Origin: Bacteroidetes bacterium UBA6661
Lineage (GTDB): Bacteria > Bacteroidota > Bacteroidia > AKYH767-A > OLB10
Direction of reading: 5' to 3'
NCBI GenBank assembly: GCA_002455375.1
Contig: DKKR01000076.1
Location: 9,886-38,943 of the forward strand
Length of the DNA stretch: 29,058 bases
A program made the translations under genes and the position numbers. The notes beneath the pieces were generated by a model. That model was not told the DNA's origin. It worked only from the letters and a program-made list of their open reading frames with translations, and did not search any database. The number at the start of each line of letters is the position of its first letter. The first letter of the stretch is position 1. Shown in pieces: positions 1 to 7,957 of the stretch.

Positions 1-931
1 TTTGCTTTATGGGAATTAATGTCCCAAGCCAGTTGGCAAACTGACCATTGAGCCCAATATTTACTGCATCAGGAATAAACCCTTTCTCAAAATCATCGGC
101 ATTTCTTGAATCGAGTAGTAATGCTCCTTGCTGAATGTGTTCTTTAAATTTTTCTATTGACAATGGTTTGGCATTTCGCAACACCACTTCGTCTATAGGT
201 TGATAACCTTGTTTGTTGATTCGGGCATCTTCAAAAAAATACATGGGTGGTGGCATTATGCCCGTTGTCAGGTTTTTAATAAAGGCCTCTCTGTTATTTT
301 CTTTTAAATAATAGTTGGATTGTTTTTGCTGACCTATGGTACTCCATGTTTCTTTTCCAATATTTTTTCCGCAAGCAGATCCGGGTCCATGTGCCGGATA
401 AACAATTACGTTATCAGGCAGCACTTTAATTTTTGTATTCAAAGAATCAAACAATTTACCTGCTAAAAATTCTTTTGAAATACCACTTCCGTCTAATAAA
501 TCAGGTCGGCCCACATCGCCTACAAACAAAGTATCTCCACTGAAAATACAATGTGGTTGATTATTTTCATTGAGTAATAAATAGCATGTTGATTCTAAAG
601 TATGTCCGGGTGTGTGAATAGCTTTGATGGTTAGTTTTCCAATTTTGAACTCTTCACCATCTTTTGCATTATAAACAGGATAGTTGGTGTTTGCTTCAGG
701 GCCATAAACAATCTTTGCTCCTGTTTGCTTTGCCAGATCTATATGGCCACTGATAAAATCGGCATGGAAGTGTGTTTCAAAAATATGTGTGATTTTAGAA
801 TGCCGCTGCTCGCATAGTGAAAGATAAGGTGTTGTTTCACGAATGGGATCTATAATTGCAGCCTGCCCATCTGATTCAATATAATAGGCTGCTTCGGCAA
901 GACAACTTGTATATAATTGTTGAATAAACAT
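1..931 (-). CDS. MBL-fold persulfide dioxygenase/rhodanese-type protein, 3' end outside window
   Basis: The reading frame opens with ATG at 931 and runs off the left edge after about 310 codons. The first ~240 residues form a metallo-beta-lactamase fold. The metal motif THFHADF is near residues 53-59, followed by HTPGHTLES, SGDTLFVGDVGRPDL and PAHGPGSACG. This set is typical of ETHE1-like persulfide dioxygenases, which oxidise glutathione or protein persulfide to sulfite. After a linker a rhodanese domain begins (LLDSRNADDFEKGFIPDAVN) and is cut off, so its catalytic cysteine loop cannot be seen. Known fusions of these two domains work in sulfide and persulfide detoxification in the cytoplasm. 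The gene lies 63 bp downstream of the MerR gene on the same strand and has its own -7-like element. The family call is strong; the substrate is inferred. Confidence 0.85.
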   Translation of the reverse strand, partial: MFIQQLYTSCLAEAAYYIESDGQAAIIDPIRETTPYLSLCEQRHSKITHIFETHFHADFISGHIDLAKQTGAKIVYGPEANTNYPVYNAKDGEEFKIGKLTIKAIHTPGHTLESTCYLLLNENNQPHCIFSGDTLFVGDVGRPDLLDGSGISKEFLAGKLFDSLNTKIKVLPDNVIVYPAHGPGSACGKNIGKETWSTIGQQKQSNYYLKENNREAFIKNLTTGIMPPPMYFFEDARINKQGYQPIDEVVLRNAKPLSIEKFKEHIQQGALLLDSRNADDFEKGFIPDAVNIGLNGQFANWLGTLIPIKQ

Positions 932-951
932 AATTCTATTAGGATTTAAAA

Positions 952-959
952 CAAAGCTA
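952..959 (-). promoter_or_regulatory. Candidate -7 element (TAGCTTTG) of the MBL/rhodanese gene
   Basis: Read on the minus strand, TAGCTTTG matches the Bacteroidota -7 consensus TAnnTTTG exactly. It lies 20 bp before the ATG at 931, in the 63-bp gap after the MerR gene. I see no clear -33 TTG at the ideal distance, so this is a motif match only. Confidence 0.4.
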
Positions 960-994
960 CACTTTTTACAGCAATGAATAAAATAAAGTATTGA

Positions 995-1882
995 TTAATT
1001 AACCCTGTTTTCAATGTATTGAATAAAATCATCAAAGTCAGAGATTATCTGAACATTTTGTGGCAGGTGTAAACTTTTATTTACTGCCTGTGCACCGGAA
1101 AGTAATATCTTGCTTTTTGAAAATGTCTTTGAAATCTGTACAATAAATTCTTCAATGGCGTTAATCTTAATGCAAGATGTTAAAGTAGTCACAATAAAAT
1201 CGGGTTGACAACATTCGTGAGCACAAATGATATGTTCAATCGGTAAATTGAGCCCCATATAAACTGATCTGTGACCACGTTGTCTGATTACATAGTGTGC
1301 ATACAAAAGTCCTAATTCATGAGGTTCGTTTGGAGGCAGAAAGAGTAAAAATCTTTTTGCATCAGGCAGTGGTGTCAATACTTGCTTGTCTATTGCAGCA
1401 ATAATTTTCTGGCGCACAAGATTGGTAAAAAAATGCTCATAAGCAGGTGTGATGGAGCCTGTCTGCCAAAGCAATCCTATTCTGTATAAAAAAGGAAACA
1501 GAATTCTTGTCATTGTAGTTTCCAGTCCGTTTGTCTCCAGATATTTATTTAACAGGTGTTCAAATGTGTCCTCATCAAGCCTGACCATACAATTCAACAA
1601 TGCACTGAGGTTAATATCAGCATCATTGGCTTGTTCTACTAACGACAAAACTTTATGCTCGATTTCATTCGGTTTAAGACAGGTTATTTTCGAAATCTTA
1701 AATCCCATCTTATTCAACAAAGAAACATTGAGCATCAGTTTCAAATCGTTCTCTGTGTAATAGCGAATATTGGTTGCCGTTCGTTGTGGCTTGATAATAC
1801 CATAACGCTGCTCCCATATACGAATGGTATGCGGCTTTATTCCCGTAAGAATTTCTATGTCTTTAATCGAAAACCTATTCAA
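995..1882 (-). CDS. MerR-family regulator with cobalamin-binding domain (CarH/LitR-like)
   Basis: This 295-residue protein has an N-terminal MerR winged helix (about 4-70; HTIRIWEQRYG at 18-28), a helical B12-binding cap (about 75-165) and a Rossmann-like cobalamin domain (about 175-290). The cap carries W139, then nine residues, then E149-H150. This is the Wx9EH signature of adenosylcobalamin-using CarH/LitR photoreceptor repressors. NEPHELG (185-191) supplies H188, matching the His that ligates cobalt from below. The usual second glycine motif reads SGAQA (262-266). No ATG lies in frame between the metF stop and here. The TTG at 1882 gives LNRFSIKDIE, which fits the family's N-terminus, so I take a TTG start. 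In the known family, B12-bound tetramers repress in the dark. No carotenoid or photolyase gene is in view, so the target is unknown. Confidence 0.85.
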   Translation of the reverse strand: MNRFSIKDIEILTGIKPHTIRIWEQRYGIIKPQRTATNIRYYTENDLKLMLNVSLLNKMGFKISKITCLKPNEIEHKVLSLVEQANDADINLSALLNCMVRLDEDTFEHLLNKYLETNGLETTMTRILFPFLYRIGLLWQTGSITPAYEHFFTNLVRQKIIAAIDKQVLTPLPDAKRFLLFLPPNEPHELGLLYAHYVIRQRGHRSVYMGLNLPIEHIICAHECCQPDFIVTTLTSCIKINAIEEFIVQISKTFSKSKILLSGAQAVNKSLHLPQNVQIISDFDDFIQYIENRVN

Positions 1883-1954
1883 CGGAGTGGGGTTTGTGGT
1901 ATAAACACTTGTCGTGTTTAAAAGTTTCAGCCTTATACATGGATACCTGAAACA

Positions 1955-2908
1955 TTAAAACAATTGTGATGCAATTTTTCTGATATTCTCCGGACTGCCC
2001 ATTGTATAAAAATGCAGACAGGGTACACCAAATTTTATAAGCTCTTTAGCTTGTGTCACTGCCCAATCAATACCTGCTTGCTTTACGGCATCATCACTCT
2101 TGCATTTTTCTATTTCCTGAATCAGGTCATCAGGTATATCAATAAAAAAAGTTTTAGGTAAGATAGCAGTTTGCTTTTTCGTTGAAATAGGTTTAAGCCC
2201 CGGAATTATTGGCACATTAATGCCTACTTGGCGACATTTGTTTACAAAATCAAAGTACTTCTGATTGTCATAAAACATTTGCGTAACTATATACTGAGCT
2301 CCTGCATCAACTTTTTTCTTCAGAAAAGAGATGTCTGTATTCAGGTTTGGTGCTTCAAAATGTTTTTCGGGATAACCGGCCACACCAATACAAAATTTTG
2401 TTGGTTCTACTCCTTTAAGATCATCATCTAAAAATGTGCCTGAATTCATATTTACTACCTGCTCAACCAAATCAAGAGCATAGGCATGTCCACCGGGCTC
2501 AGGTGTAAAATGCGATTCATGTTTTTCCGAATCACCCCTTAGCAAAAGAACATTATCTATTCCCAAAAAGTTAAGGTCAATTAATGCGTTCTCTGTTTCT
2601 TCGCGTGAAAATCCTCCGCAGATAATATGGGGGACAGCATCAACTTTATAATGATTCATGATGGCTGCACAAATACCAACGGTACCAGGACGCTTTCTTA
2701 TTGAAATTTTTTCGAGATAACCACCTTCACGTTTTTTGTAAACAAACTCTTCGCGGTGATATGTAACATCAATAAAAGGAGGTTTAAATTCCATCAAAGG
2801 GTCTATTGCATTAAAAATAGACTGAATGCTTTTCCCTTTTAAAGGTGGTAGAATTTCAATACTAAATAAGGTCTTGTCTGACTTCTTAAAATGATCGGTT
2901 ACTTTCAT
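1955..2908 (-). CDS. metF: 5,10-methylenetetrahydrofolate reductase
   Basis: The 317-residue product is a full-length MetF-type FAD TIM barrel. It reduces 5,10-methylene-THF to 5-methyl-THF, the methyl donor for methionine synthesis. The N-terminal FSIEILPP (15-22) puts E18 where the catalytic Glu of bacterial MetF lies. IICGGFSREE (95-104) and LLLRGD (D126) match the flavin and folate site strands, and YIVTQMFYDN follows in the second half. The ATG at 2908 fits the family's N-terminus. The gene is preceded by the terminator of the adhesin operon and followed within 72 bp by the B12-domain MerR gene on the same strand. Methionine synthase is not in the window. The link between a folate/B12-pathway enzyme and a B12-sensing regulator is suggestive only. 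Confidence 0.95.
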   Translation of the reverse strand: MKVTDHFKKSDKTLFSIEILPPLKGKSIQSIFNAIDPLMEFKPPFIDVTYHREEFVYKKREGGYLEKISIRKRPGTVGICAAIMNHYKVDAVPHIICGGFSREETENALIDLNFLGIDNVLLLRGDSEKHESHFTPEPGGHAYALDLVEQVVNMNSGTFLDDDLKGVEPTKFCIGVAGYPEKHFEAPNLNTDISFLKKKVDAGAQYIVTQMFYDNQKYFDFVNKCRQVGINVPIIPGLKPISTKKQTAILPKTFFIDIPDDLIQEIEKCKSDDAVKQAGIDWAVTQAKELIKFGVPCLHFYTMGSPENIRKIASQLF

Positions 2909-2928
2909 AAAATATTTGCAACAGTATT

Positions 2929-2964
2929 AAAAAAACAGGAGCGTTCTTTTCAAGAACGCTCCTG
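2929..2964 (-). terminator. Intrinsic terminator of the sigma-adhesin operon
   Basis: Positions 2936-2948 and 2952-2964 are perfect 13-bp inverted repeats (CAGGAGCGTTCTT and its complement) with a 3-nt loop. On the minus strand the hairpin is followed directly by seven T residues (2935-2929). It lies 23 bp after the stop codon of the 1095-residue adhesin gene and before metF. This is a textbook rho-independent terminator for minus-strand transcription. Confidence 0.93.
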
Positions 2965-2987
2965 CAAAATTATAAACTATCGGCAAC

Positions 2988-5900
2988 TTAACGAATAATA
3001 TTAAACGATCCTTTTTTGTCACCGGATTTGATACCATTGTCATACTCCAGAATAAAGTAATAAACTCCGGCAGCCTGATTGCCGCCATCCCAATCGTTGT
3101 TATATGGGTCGGCACTATAAACTTTCTTACCCCAACGGTTGAATACTGTAAGTTTACGTGTCTTGAAATCCATTAAATTCTTAACCTCAAACACATCGTT
3201 TTTACCATCGTTATTTGGTGTAATAACGTTAAATATTTCAAGGTCACATGGTGCTTCAATTACACGGATAACATCTGTGTTGCTACAGCCATTAGAGTCA
3301 ATTACTGTTACCTGATATTCACCGATAGCAGCCACTGTTACGTTTGCATTGGTAGATAAATTGTTGCCATCTAATGTCCAGTTGTAGCTTTGAATGAACA
3401 CATTGCTTGTTAAGCTTAAAACCGGAGCAGGGTTTTGTGTTGCACAGAAAAGTACGCTATCTAACTTCTGCAATTCGTCATGAATTTCGGGAGTTGGTAA
3501 TGCATTGATAGAAACCACTACGTTATCTGTATTGGTACATCCAACTGCACTGGTAACTAAAACACTATAGGTACCGGCAGAAGTTGCTGTTATGCTTGTA
3601 TCATTAGCACCAACTATGATGTTGTTGTTTAGTGACCATTGATAAGTGTTACCCGTACCATTTGCTGTAGCAAGTGTTGCCGGAGTAGCACCTGCACACT
3701 GTGTAACATTATTTCCAATCTCAACAGCTGGTGTTGCATTGATAGTTAACGTCATTGAAGCAGTAGCTGTACAAGTAAATCCGTTTGATGTGTTTGTGAT
3801 GGTAACATTATAATTACCTGCACCCGTTGTGGCAGTATTTAAAGTCTGATCATTTCCACCAACAGGATTGTTGTTTAATGTCCAGCTGAATACTGAGTTA
3901 GTACCTGCAGAAGGCACATATCCCGGATTCAGAACAGGGAGTGTTACATTATCGCACTGTGAAATATTAGATAATGATGCAGTAGGCTGTTCTACTTCAG
4001 TTACTATAGCTGAATCTATTGCAGAACAAGATCCTGTTGAAATGGTTACTGCGTAAACGCCTGAGCCGGTAACAGGGACAGATGCTCCTGTTTGACCTGC
4101 AATAGGATTACCGTTCAAAGTCCATGCATAGTTTACACCGCTGTTGGCTGATGTTGACTGAAGCGTAACAGCATTACCGCTACAATAAGAAAGATCGTTA
4201 ACAGAAACGCTCAATTGAAGTACTTGTGAAATATTAATTGTATCACGTCCTAAGCATGTAGCACCTGTGCTCACTTCAACATAGTAAGTACCCGCAGTTG
4301 TAGGTGTAAATTGTTGTGAAGTTGCACCTGCAATTAATGTATCGTTAAGATACCACTGGTAAGTAGCACCGGGATTGCCTGCATCTAATGTTGGGAAAGG
4401 ATCATTTGCGCAAAGTGTAATATCATTACCTATGTTTACGGAAGGTGAAGGAATCAGATTCACCACTACTGTATCGCTACCAAAACATGAAACTGAGGAC
4501 TGTACATTTACAATATATGTTCCGCTTACTGTTGGTGTTATGGTTTGTGATGTTTGTCCTGTAGAATTTCCATTGAGCAACCAGTCAAAAGTTGCACCGG
4601 GGTGATTACCTGCATTTAAAACAGGTGCAGGGTCGCTGGCACAAACTGTAATATCTGGACCTAAACTCAATGTAATATTATTACGAACCTGAATCGTTCC
4701 AAGAGTATCATCCTGTAATACCATGGTTCCGCAACCATTGGCTATAGTGTTTAAGTCACTACCGGTATTGACTATTAAGGTTAATGGTCCTGCGGCATTG
4801 GTTGTTGGAACTGTAGTAATCAGGAAGGTAGTACCAAAGTGACCACCGTTAGTACCCAAGCAAGTTGCTCCGGTAATCGTAATTGGAGTACCGTTAGCAT
4901 CAACCAAAGTAAAGTCCGAACCATCTGCACTTATGGTGAAGCAGTCAATCAATTGATTACTCACAATAAATAATGAATCGAAAGTACAATCCAATGTGTC
5001 TGTTACATCAAAGGCGTAGGGAACTGAATCATAAAGATTAATAGTTAAAGTGTCGAACTCATTCATAGGCGAGCCACACTCACTCAGGAAAGTGTTTCCA
5101 TCATTACCTATTTTGGTAAATATATAAGATGTACCCGTTGGAATCGGGTTAAGTACGGTTACCATTATTGAATCTGTAAGACCGTTAACACAGTTAATAC
5201 CTACTGCTGAAGTTACAGGATTTGGAAGTCCGCTGGGGTCAAGGAATCGGATATCAGAAGGAACGATTGAACCGCATTGTACAGGTGGATTTACCTGAAT
5301 ATAAAAAGTTGTATCGTCACAAGTAACGTTATTAATACCATCAATAACAATATTTACACCGCTGGCAACCTGTGCACTGTCGAAACTGGGGGTTACTACT
5401 GTACAAGTTGAAACGATATTGATTTGTATTTCGCGCTTGCCGATTGTTTTTAATAACCCTGTTATGCGGTCGTACTCAAAACAACGAACTGCAATTACAC
5501 CATTCTGTAATAAATTCGGTAAAAAAGCAATTACACCGGTCAACAAATCCATTGTAACACCATTAGCTGATGAAATAGGATATACTCCTGAATAGGGTGC
5601 ATTGTATTGAAGATCGAATGGTGTCCAAGGACAACCACCGGATGCATCCTGTGCATTGATAAGAGAATAAGTTATTGAATCGTTATCAGGATCAGTAGCA
5701 CCCTGATCAAAATAGAACTGATTGTTTACACAAAACTGTGTTACAGGAATAGTATTAAAGTGTGGTGAGCTGTTTGTCGGATAATCAAGATTATTCATTG
5801 TGGTTTCCAGATAGAAACCCATACCAGCAGCATTATTAAGCGTTGTGATATTACCATTACGACAACATGTTTCATACTGGAATTTCCAGTCAATACATTG

Positions 5901-6275
5901 TGCAGGCATTACCAACACAGCCTGATACAGATATTCTTCAATACCATAAGCTGTACCGCCCTGACAGGTTGTTGGACCTGCTGAAGGCACACAAGGAGAT
6001 GGTGGAATTTGTTGTCCTGATCCGGGAACTAAGTTTACGGTAATAGACTGACTGATATTACAGGATGCTGAAGTGTAGCAAACTGTTTCAGACGAAGACA
6101 TGGTGATACCCGCACAATCTCTGTATAGACGAAGCGTTATCAAAAACGTATTTGGGGTACCTGTGTAGGTATAATAAATATCCCCTGCAGCAAGGTGTGA
6201 TGCCTTACTGATGACAGGTACAAACATTGTTGCTACCAGCATCAATGCTGTTAATCTGGCTAAAAGTTTACTCAT
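2988..6275 (-). CDS. Large Ig-repeat surface protein with T9SS type B (gliding-associated) sorting domain
   Basis: This 1095-residue protein starts with a signal peptide (about 1-25, ending ISKASH). Its N-terminal region (26-~530) is cysteine-containing and beta-rich (SHLAAGDIYYTYTGTPN...). Next come about six Ig/PKD-like repeats of ~80 residues (about 530-1010), each with a pattern such as GATYQWYLND followed by TAGTYYVEV. The C-terminal ~85 residues (ITPNNDGKNDVFEV, VFNRWGKKVY, NDWDGG, AGVYYFILEY) match the gliding motility-associated C-terminal domain, the type B signal that sends proteins through the type IX system to the cell surface. The protein is likely a surface adhesin or matrix protein; its ligand is not visible. 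It is the last gene of an operon with the membrane protein (36-bp gap) and the ECF sigma factor, and is followed by a strong terminator. Confidence 0.88.
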   Translation of the reverse strand: MSKLLARLTALMLVATMFVPVISKASHLAAGDIYYTYTGTPNTFLITLRLYRDCAGITMSSSETVCYTSASCNISQSITVNLVPGSGQQIPPSPCVPSAGPTTCQGGTAYGIEEYLYQAVLVMPAQCIDWKFQYETCCRNGNITTLNNAAGMGFYLETTMNNLDYPTNSSPHFNTIPVTQFCVNNQFYFDQGATDPDNDSITYSLINAQDASGGCPWTPFDLQYNAPYSGVYPISSANGVTMDLLTGVIAFLPNLLQNGVIAVRCFEYDRITGLLKTIGKREIQINIVSTCTVVTPSFDSAQVASGVNIVIDGINNVTCDDTTFYIQVNPPVQCGSIVPSDIRFLDPSGLPNPVTSAVGINCVNGLTDSIMVTVLNPIPTGTSYIFTKIGNDGNTFLSECGSPMNEFDTLTINLYDSVPYAFDVTDTLDCTFDSLFIVSNQLIDCFTISADGSDFTLVDANGTPITITGATCLGTNGGHFGTTFLITTVPTTNAAGPLTLIVNTGSDLNTIANGCGTMVLQDDTLGTIQVRNNITLSLGPDITVCASDPAPVLNAGNHPGATFDWLLNGNSTGQTSQTITPTVSGTYIVNVQSSVSCFGSDTVVVNLIPSPSVNIGNDITLCANDPFPTLDAGNPGATYQWYLNDTLIAGATSQQFTPTTAGTYYVEVSTGATCLGRDTINISQVLQLSVSVNDLSYCSGNAVTLQSTSANSGVNYAWTLNGNPIAGQTGASVPVTGSGVYAVTISTGSCSAIDSAIVTEVEQPTASLSNISQCDNVTLPVLNPGYVPSAGTNSVFSWTLNNNPVGGNDQTLNTATTGAGNYNVTITNTSNGFTCTATASMTLTINATPAVEIGNNVTQCAGATPATLATANGTGNTYQWSLNNNIIVGANDTSITATSAGTYSVLVTSAVGCTNTDNVVVSINALPTPEIHDELQKLDSVLFCATQNPAPVLSLTSNVFIQSYNWTLDGNNLSTNANVTVAAIGEYQVTVIDSNGCSNTDVIRVIEAPCDLEIFNVITPNNDGKNDVFEVKNLMDFKTRKLTVFNRWGKKVYSADPYNNDWDGGNQAAGVYYFILEYDNGIKSGDKKGSFNIIR

Positions 6276-6311
6276 GATTATTTGATGTTTAGTTTTTATA
6301 CTTTGTTTATT

Positions 6312-7232
6312 TTAATTTCTTCTTAATTGCAGTTTTATTGTGTTTTTATAATTAGTCTGATCAATTCCTTTGGCCTGAATCATCACCAAATAAATTCCTT
6401 CTTCGGCAGGATTTCCGTTTTGAAGATTGCCATCCCATCTGCCACCGTGTGTGTGCCACTCACTCACCAATTTATATCCTTTTAGTGAATAAATCTTAAC
6501 AGACACTTCACTCAGATTGCTGTCATCAAACTCAAACCAATCTCCTATGCCATCGCCATTGGGTGTAAAAACCATGTTGCCAAGACCGGGCAAAGGTAAT
6601 GTTTTACTTTCTGTGCTGACTGATGTTTTGGCTTCGGGCTTCTTCATTTCTGTTTTCTTAACCTCAGTTTCTTTTGTTGGCTCAGCAGCTACATTGGTTT
6701 TGGGGCCGGATATCATTTGTTTATCTGTCTGTGGTTGCTGTATAATTGCCTCCACTTCAGTAGCCGGAACAGTATTAATCGGAGTAGATTTATTTTCAAC
6801 AACTTTGTCTGATTGCTCAGTCTTATCAGGTGCAACAATTGCAGGCTTTTTAGTTTTTGGCTCTTCAGGCGTATTTATTTTTTCTGACTTTGAAGTTGTT
6901 TCAGTGGTTTGTTTCACACTTTTCTGTGTTGCTACTTCAACTGCTTTGGCGGTTTCGTTATTTATATGAACTGCGTTTTGTACAGTACCTTTTTCATTCT
7001 TATTTGAAAAATATAACACCGCTGTAACGGCAGTGGCAACAGCAATGACTGCACCTGTAATTTTCAGATATGCAGCTTGTTTTGCTAAAAATGACACCTT
7101 TGTTAAAGGAGTAGGATTTGCAGGTAATGAATTTTCTATTCCTTGCCATAAAGAAGAATCAACAGGCACTTCAAAGTTGCTGAACGCATCTTTAAAAATC
7201 TGTTCTATGTTTTTATCTTCTTTCATTTTCAA
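6312..7232 (-). CDS. Single-pass membrane protein: anti-sigma-like N-terminus fused to a gliding/T9SS-type C-terminal domain
   Basis: The 306 residues fall into four parts. The cytoplasmic N-terminus (1-54) has the motif FSNFEVPVDSSLWQGIENSL, common in proteins encoded after ECF sigma genes in Bacteroidota. One membrane helix follows (about 55-76). A Lys/Thr/Glu/Pro-rich linker (77-~212) comes next. The C-terminal domain (219-306; VFTPNGDGIGDWFEF, GGRWDGN, EEGIYLVMI) has the fold pattern of gliding-associated sorting domains. No signal peptide precedes the helix, so the predicted topology is N-in with the C-terminal domain in the periplasm. The gene follows the sigma gene by 14 bp and precedes the adhesin by 36 bp. 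I infer an anti-sigma or membrane regulator that may sense the secretion system. The anti-sigma role is by position and N-terminal pattern, not proven. ATG at 7232 is used; 7226 is an alternative. Confidence 0.75.
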   Translation of the reverse strand: MKMKEDKNIEQIFKDAFSNFEVPVDSSLWQGIENSLPANPTPLTKVSFLAKQAAYLKITGAVIAVATAVTAVLYFSNKNEKGTVQNAVHINNETAKAVEVATQKSVKQTTETTSKSEKINTPEEPKTKKPAIVAPDKTEQSDKVVENKSTPINTVPATEVEAIIQQPQTDKQMISGPKTNVAAEPTKETEVKKTEMKKPEAKTSVSTESKTLPLPGLGNMVFTPNGDGIGDWFEFDDSNLSEVSVKIYSLKGYKLVSEWHTHGGRWDGNLQNGNPAEEGIYLVMIQAKGIDQTNYKNTIKLQLRRN

Positions 7233-7246
7233 TCCTTTGCGGATAA

Positions 7247-7774
7247 TTATTTTACTTTTTCTTCTGTCAGCATTTTCTGCAAAAATTGTCTTGCCCGAGC
7301 ATACTGTGACTTTGAGGTTCCTTCTGTAATATTCAACTGCTGTGCAATTTCTCTGTGATTAAACCCTTCAATAGCATACAGGTTGAAAACCACTCTGTAA
7401 CCATCGGGCAACTTTCTGATCATCTGAAGCAACTCTTTGGCTTCCAGTTTATTTTCCTGAATCAGAAAATTGTCACTTGCATCTTCTTCATCTTCCAGCG
7501 GTTGCGTAAGCAATTTCTTTTTTCTTATGCTCTCTAACGCTGTGTTAATAAAGATTTTTTTAATCCAACCTTCAAAAGAACCCTCGCCTCTAAAGGCGTC
7601 AATCTGCTGAAACACTTTAATGAACCCTTCCTGCAACAAGTCTTTAGCCTCTTCATCATCTTTGGCATAACGGAGGCAAACTCCCATCATGCGTCCTGCC
7701 ACAAGTTCATAAAGCTGACGTTGTGCGCTGCCTTGTTTGTCTTTACAACCTTGTATGATTTGTTCATTGAGCAT
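7247..7774 (-). CDS. ECF-type RNA polymerase sigma factor
   Basis: The 175-residue product has sigma-70 region 2 (about 20-90, including DDEEAKDLLQEGFIKVF and GSFEGWIKKIFINTA) and region 4 (about 115-170, LPDGYRVVFNLYAIEG then HREIAQQLNITEGTSKSQ). It lacks regions 1 and 3, as expected for an ECF sigma factor. It directs RNA polymerase to its own set of promoters. It heads an operon with the anti-sigma-like membrane protein and the adhesin, the usual sigma/anti-sigma order. It is divergent from the histidine kinase gene. A TAnnTTTG element and an inverted repeat lie just upstream, which may allow control by a repressor or by itself. Confidence 0.93.
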   Translation of the reverse strand: MLNEQIIQGCKDKQGSAQRQLYELVAGRMMGVCLRYAKDDEEAKDLLQEGFIKVFQQIDAFRGEGSFEGWIKKIFINTALESIRKKKLLTQPLEDEEDASDNFLIQENKLEAKELLQMIRKLPDGYRVVFNLYAIEGFNHREIAQQLNITEGTSKSQYARARQFLQKMLTEEKVK

Positions 7775-7793
7775 TTCTGCTATTATCTTTAAA

Positions 7794-7822
7794 GATGCAA
7801 AAGTAGGGGTAAGGGTTGCATC
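7794..7822 (-). promoter_or_regulatory. Promoter of the sigma operon embedded in an inverted repeat
   Basis: On the minus strand TACTTTTG (7805-7798) matches the Bacteroidota -7 consensus TAnnTTTG. It sits 23 bp before the sigma ATG. The same site lies in a perfect 7-bp inverted repeat, GATGCAA (7794-7800) and TTGCATC (7816-7822), with centres two DNA turns apart. A -33 TTG at the ideal distance was not found. The repeat could be an operator for a dimeric regulator; that is inference. Confidence 0.5.
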
Positions 7823-7957
7823 ACTTTTAATTTTTTGTAAAAAGAATTGCTGTTATTTTGAAAGAAAAGAAGTATTATTGCACCTGTAATCCAATTAATT
7901 CATCCGAATATAGATAGACTTTTACCTGAACTGTAAGTACGATTTATTTTAAAAGGG

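Noticed and set aside
1883..1954. Cobalamin or SAM riboswitch near metF and the B12-domain regulator
   Set aside because: The gaps (72 and 79 bp) are too short and contain no B12-box-like or SAM-like motif; the only structure is the terminator at 2929-2964.
2988..6275. Ig-like repeats of the adhesin as a CRISPR-like or tandem DNA repeat
   Set aside because: The repetition is at protein level only (about 80 residues per unit); the DNA copies are diverged and in one open frame.
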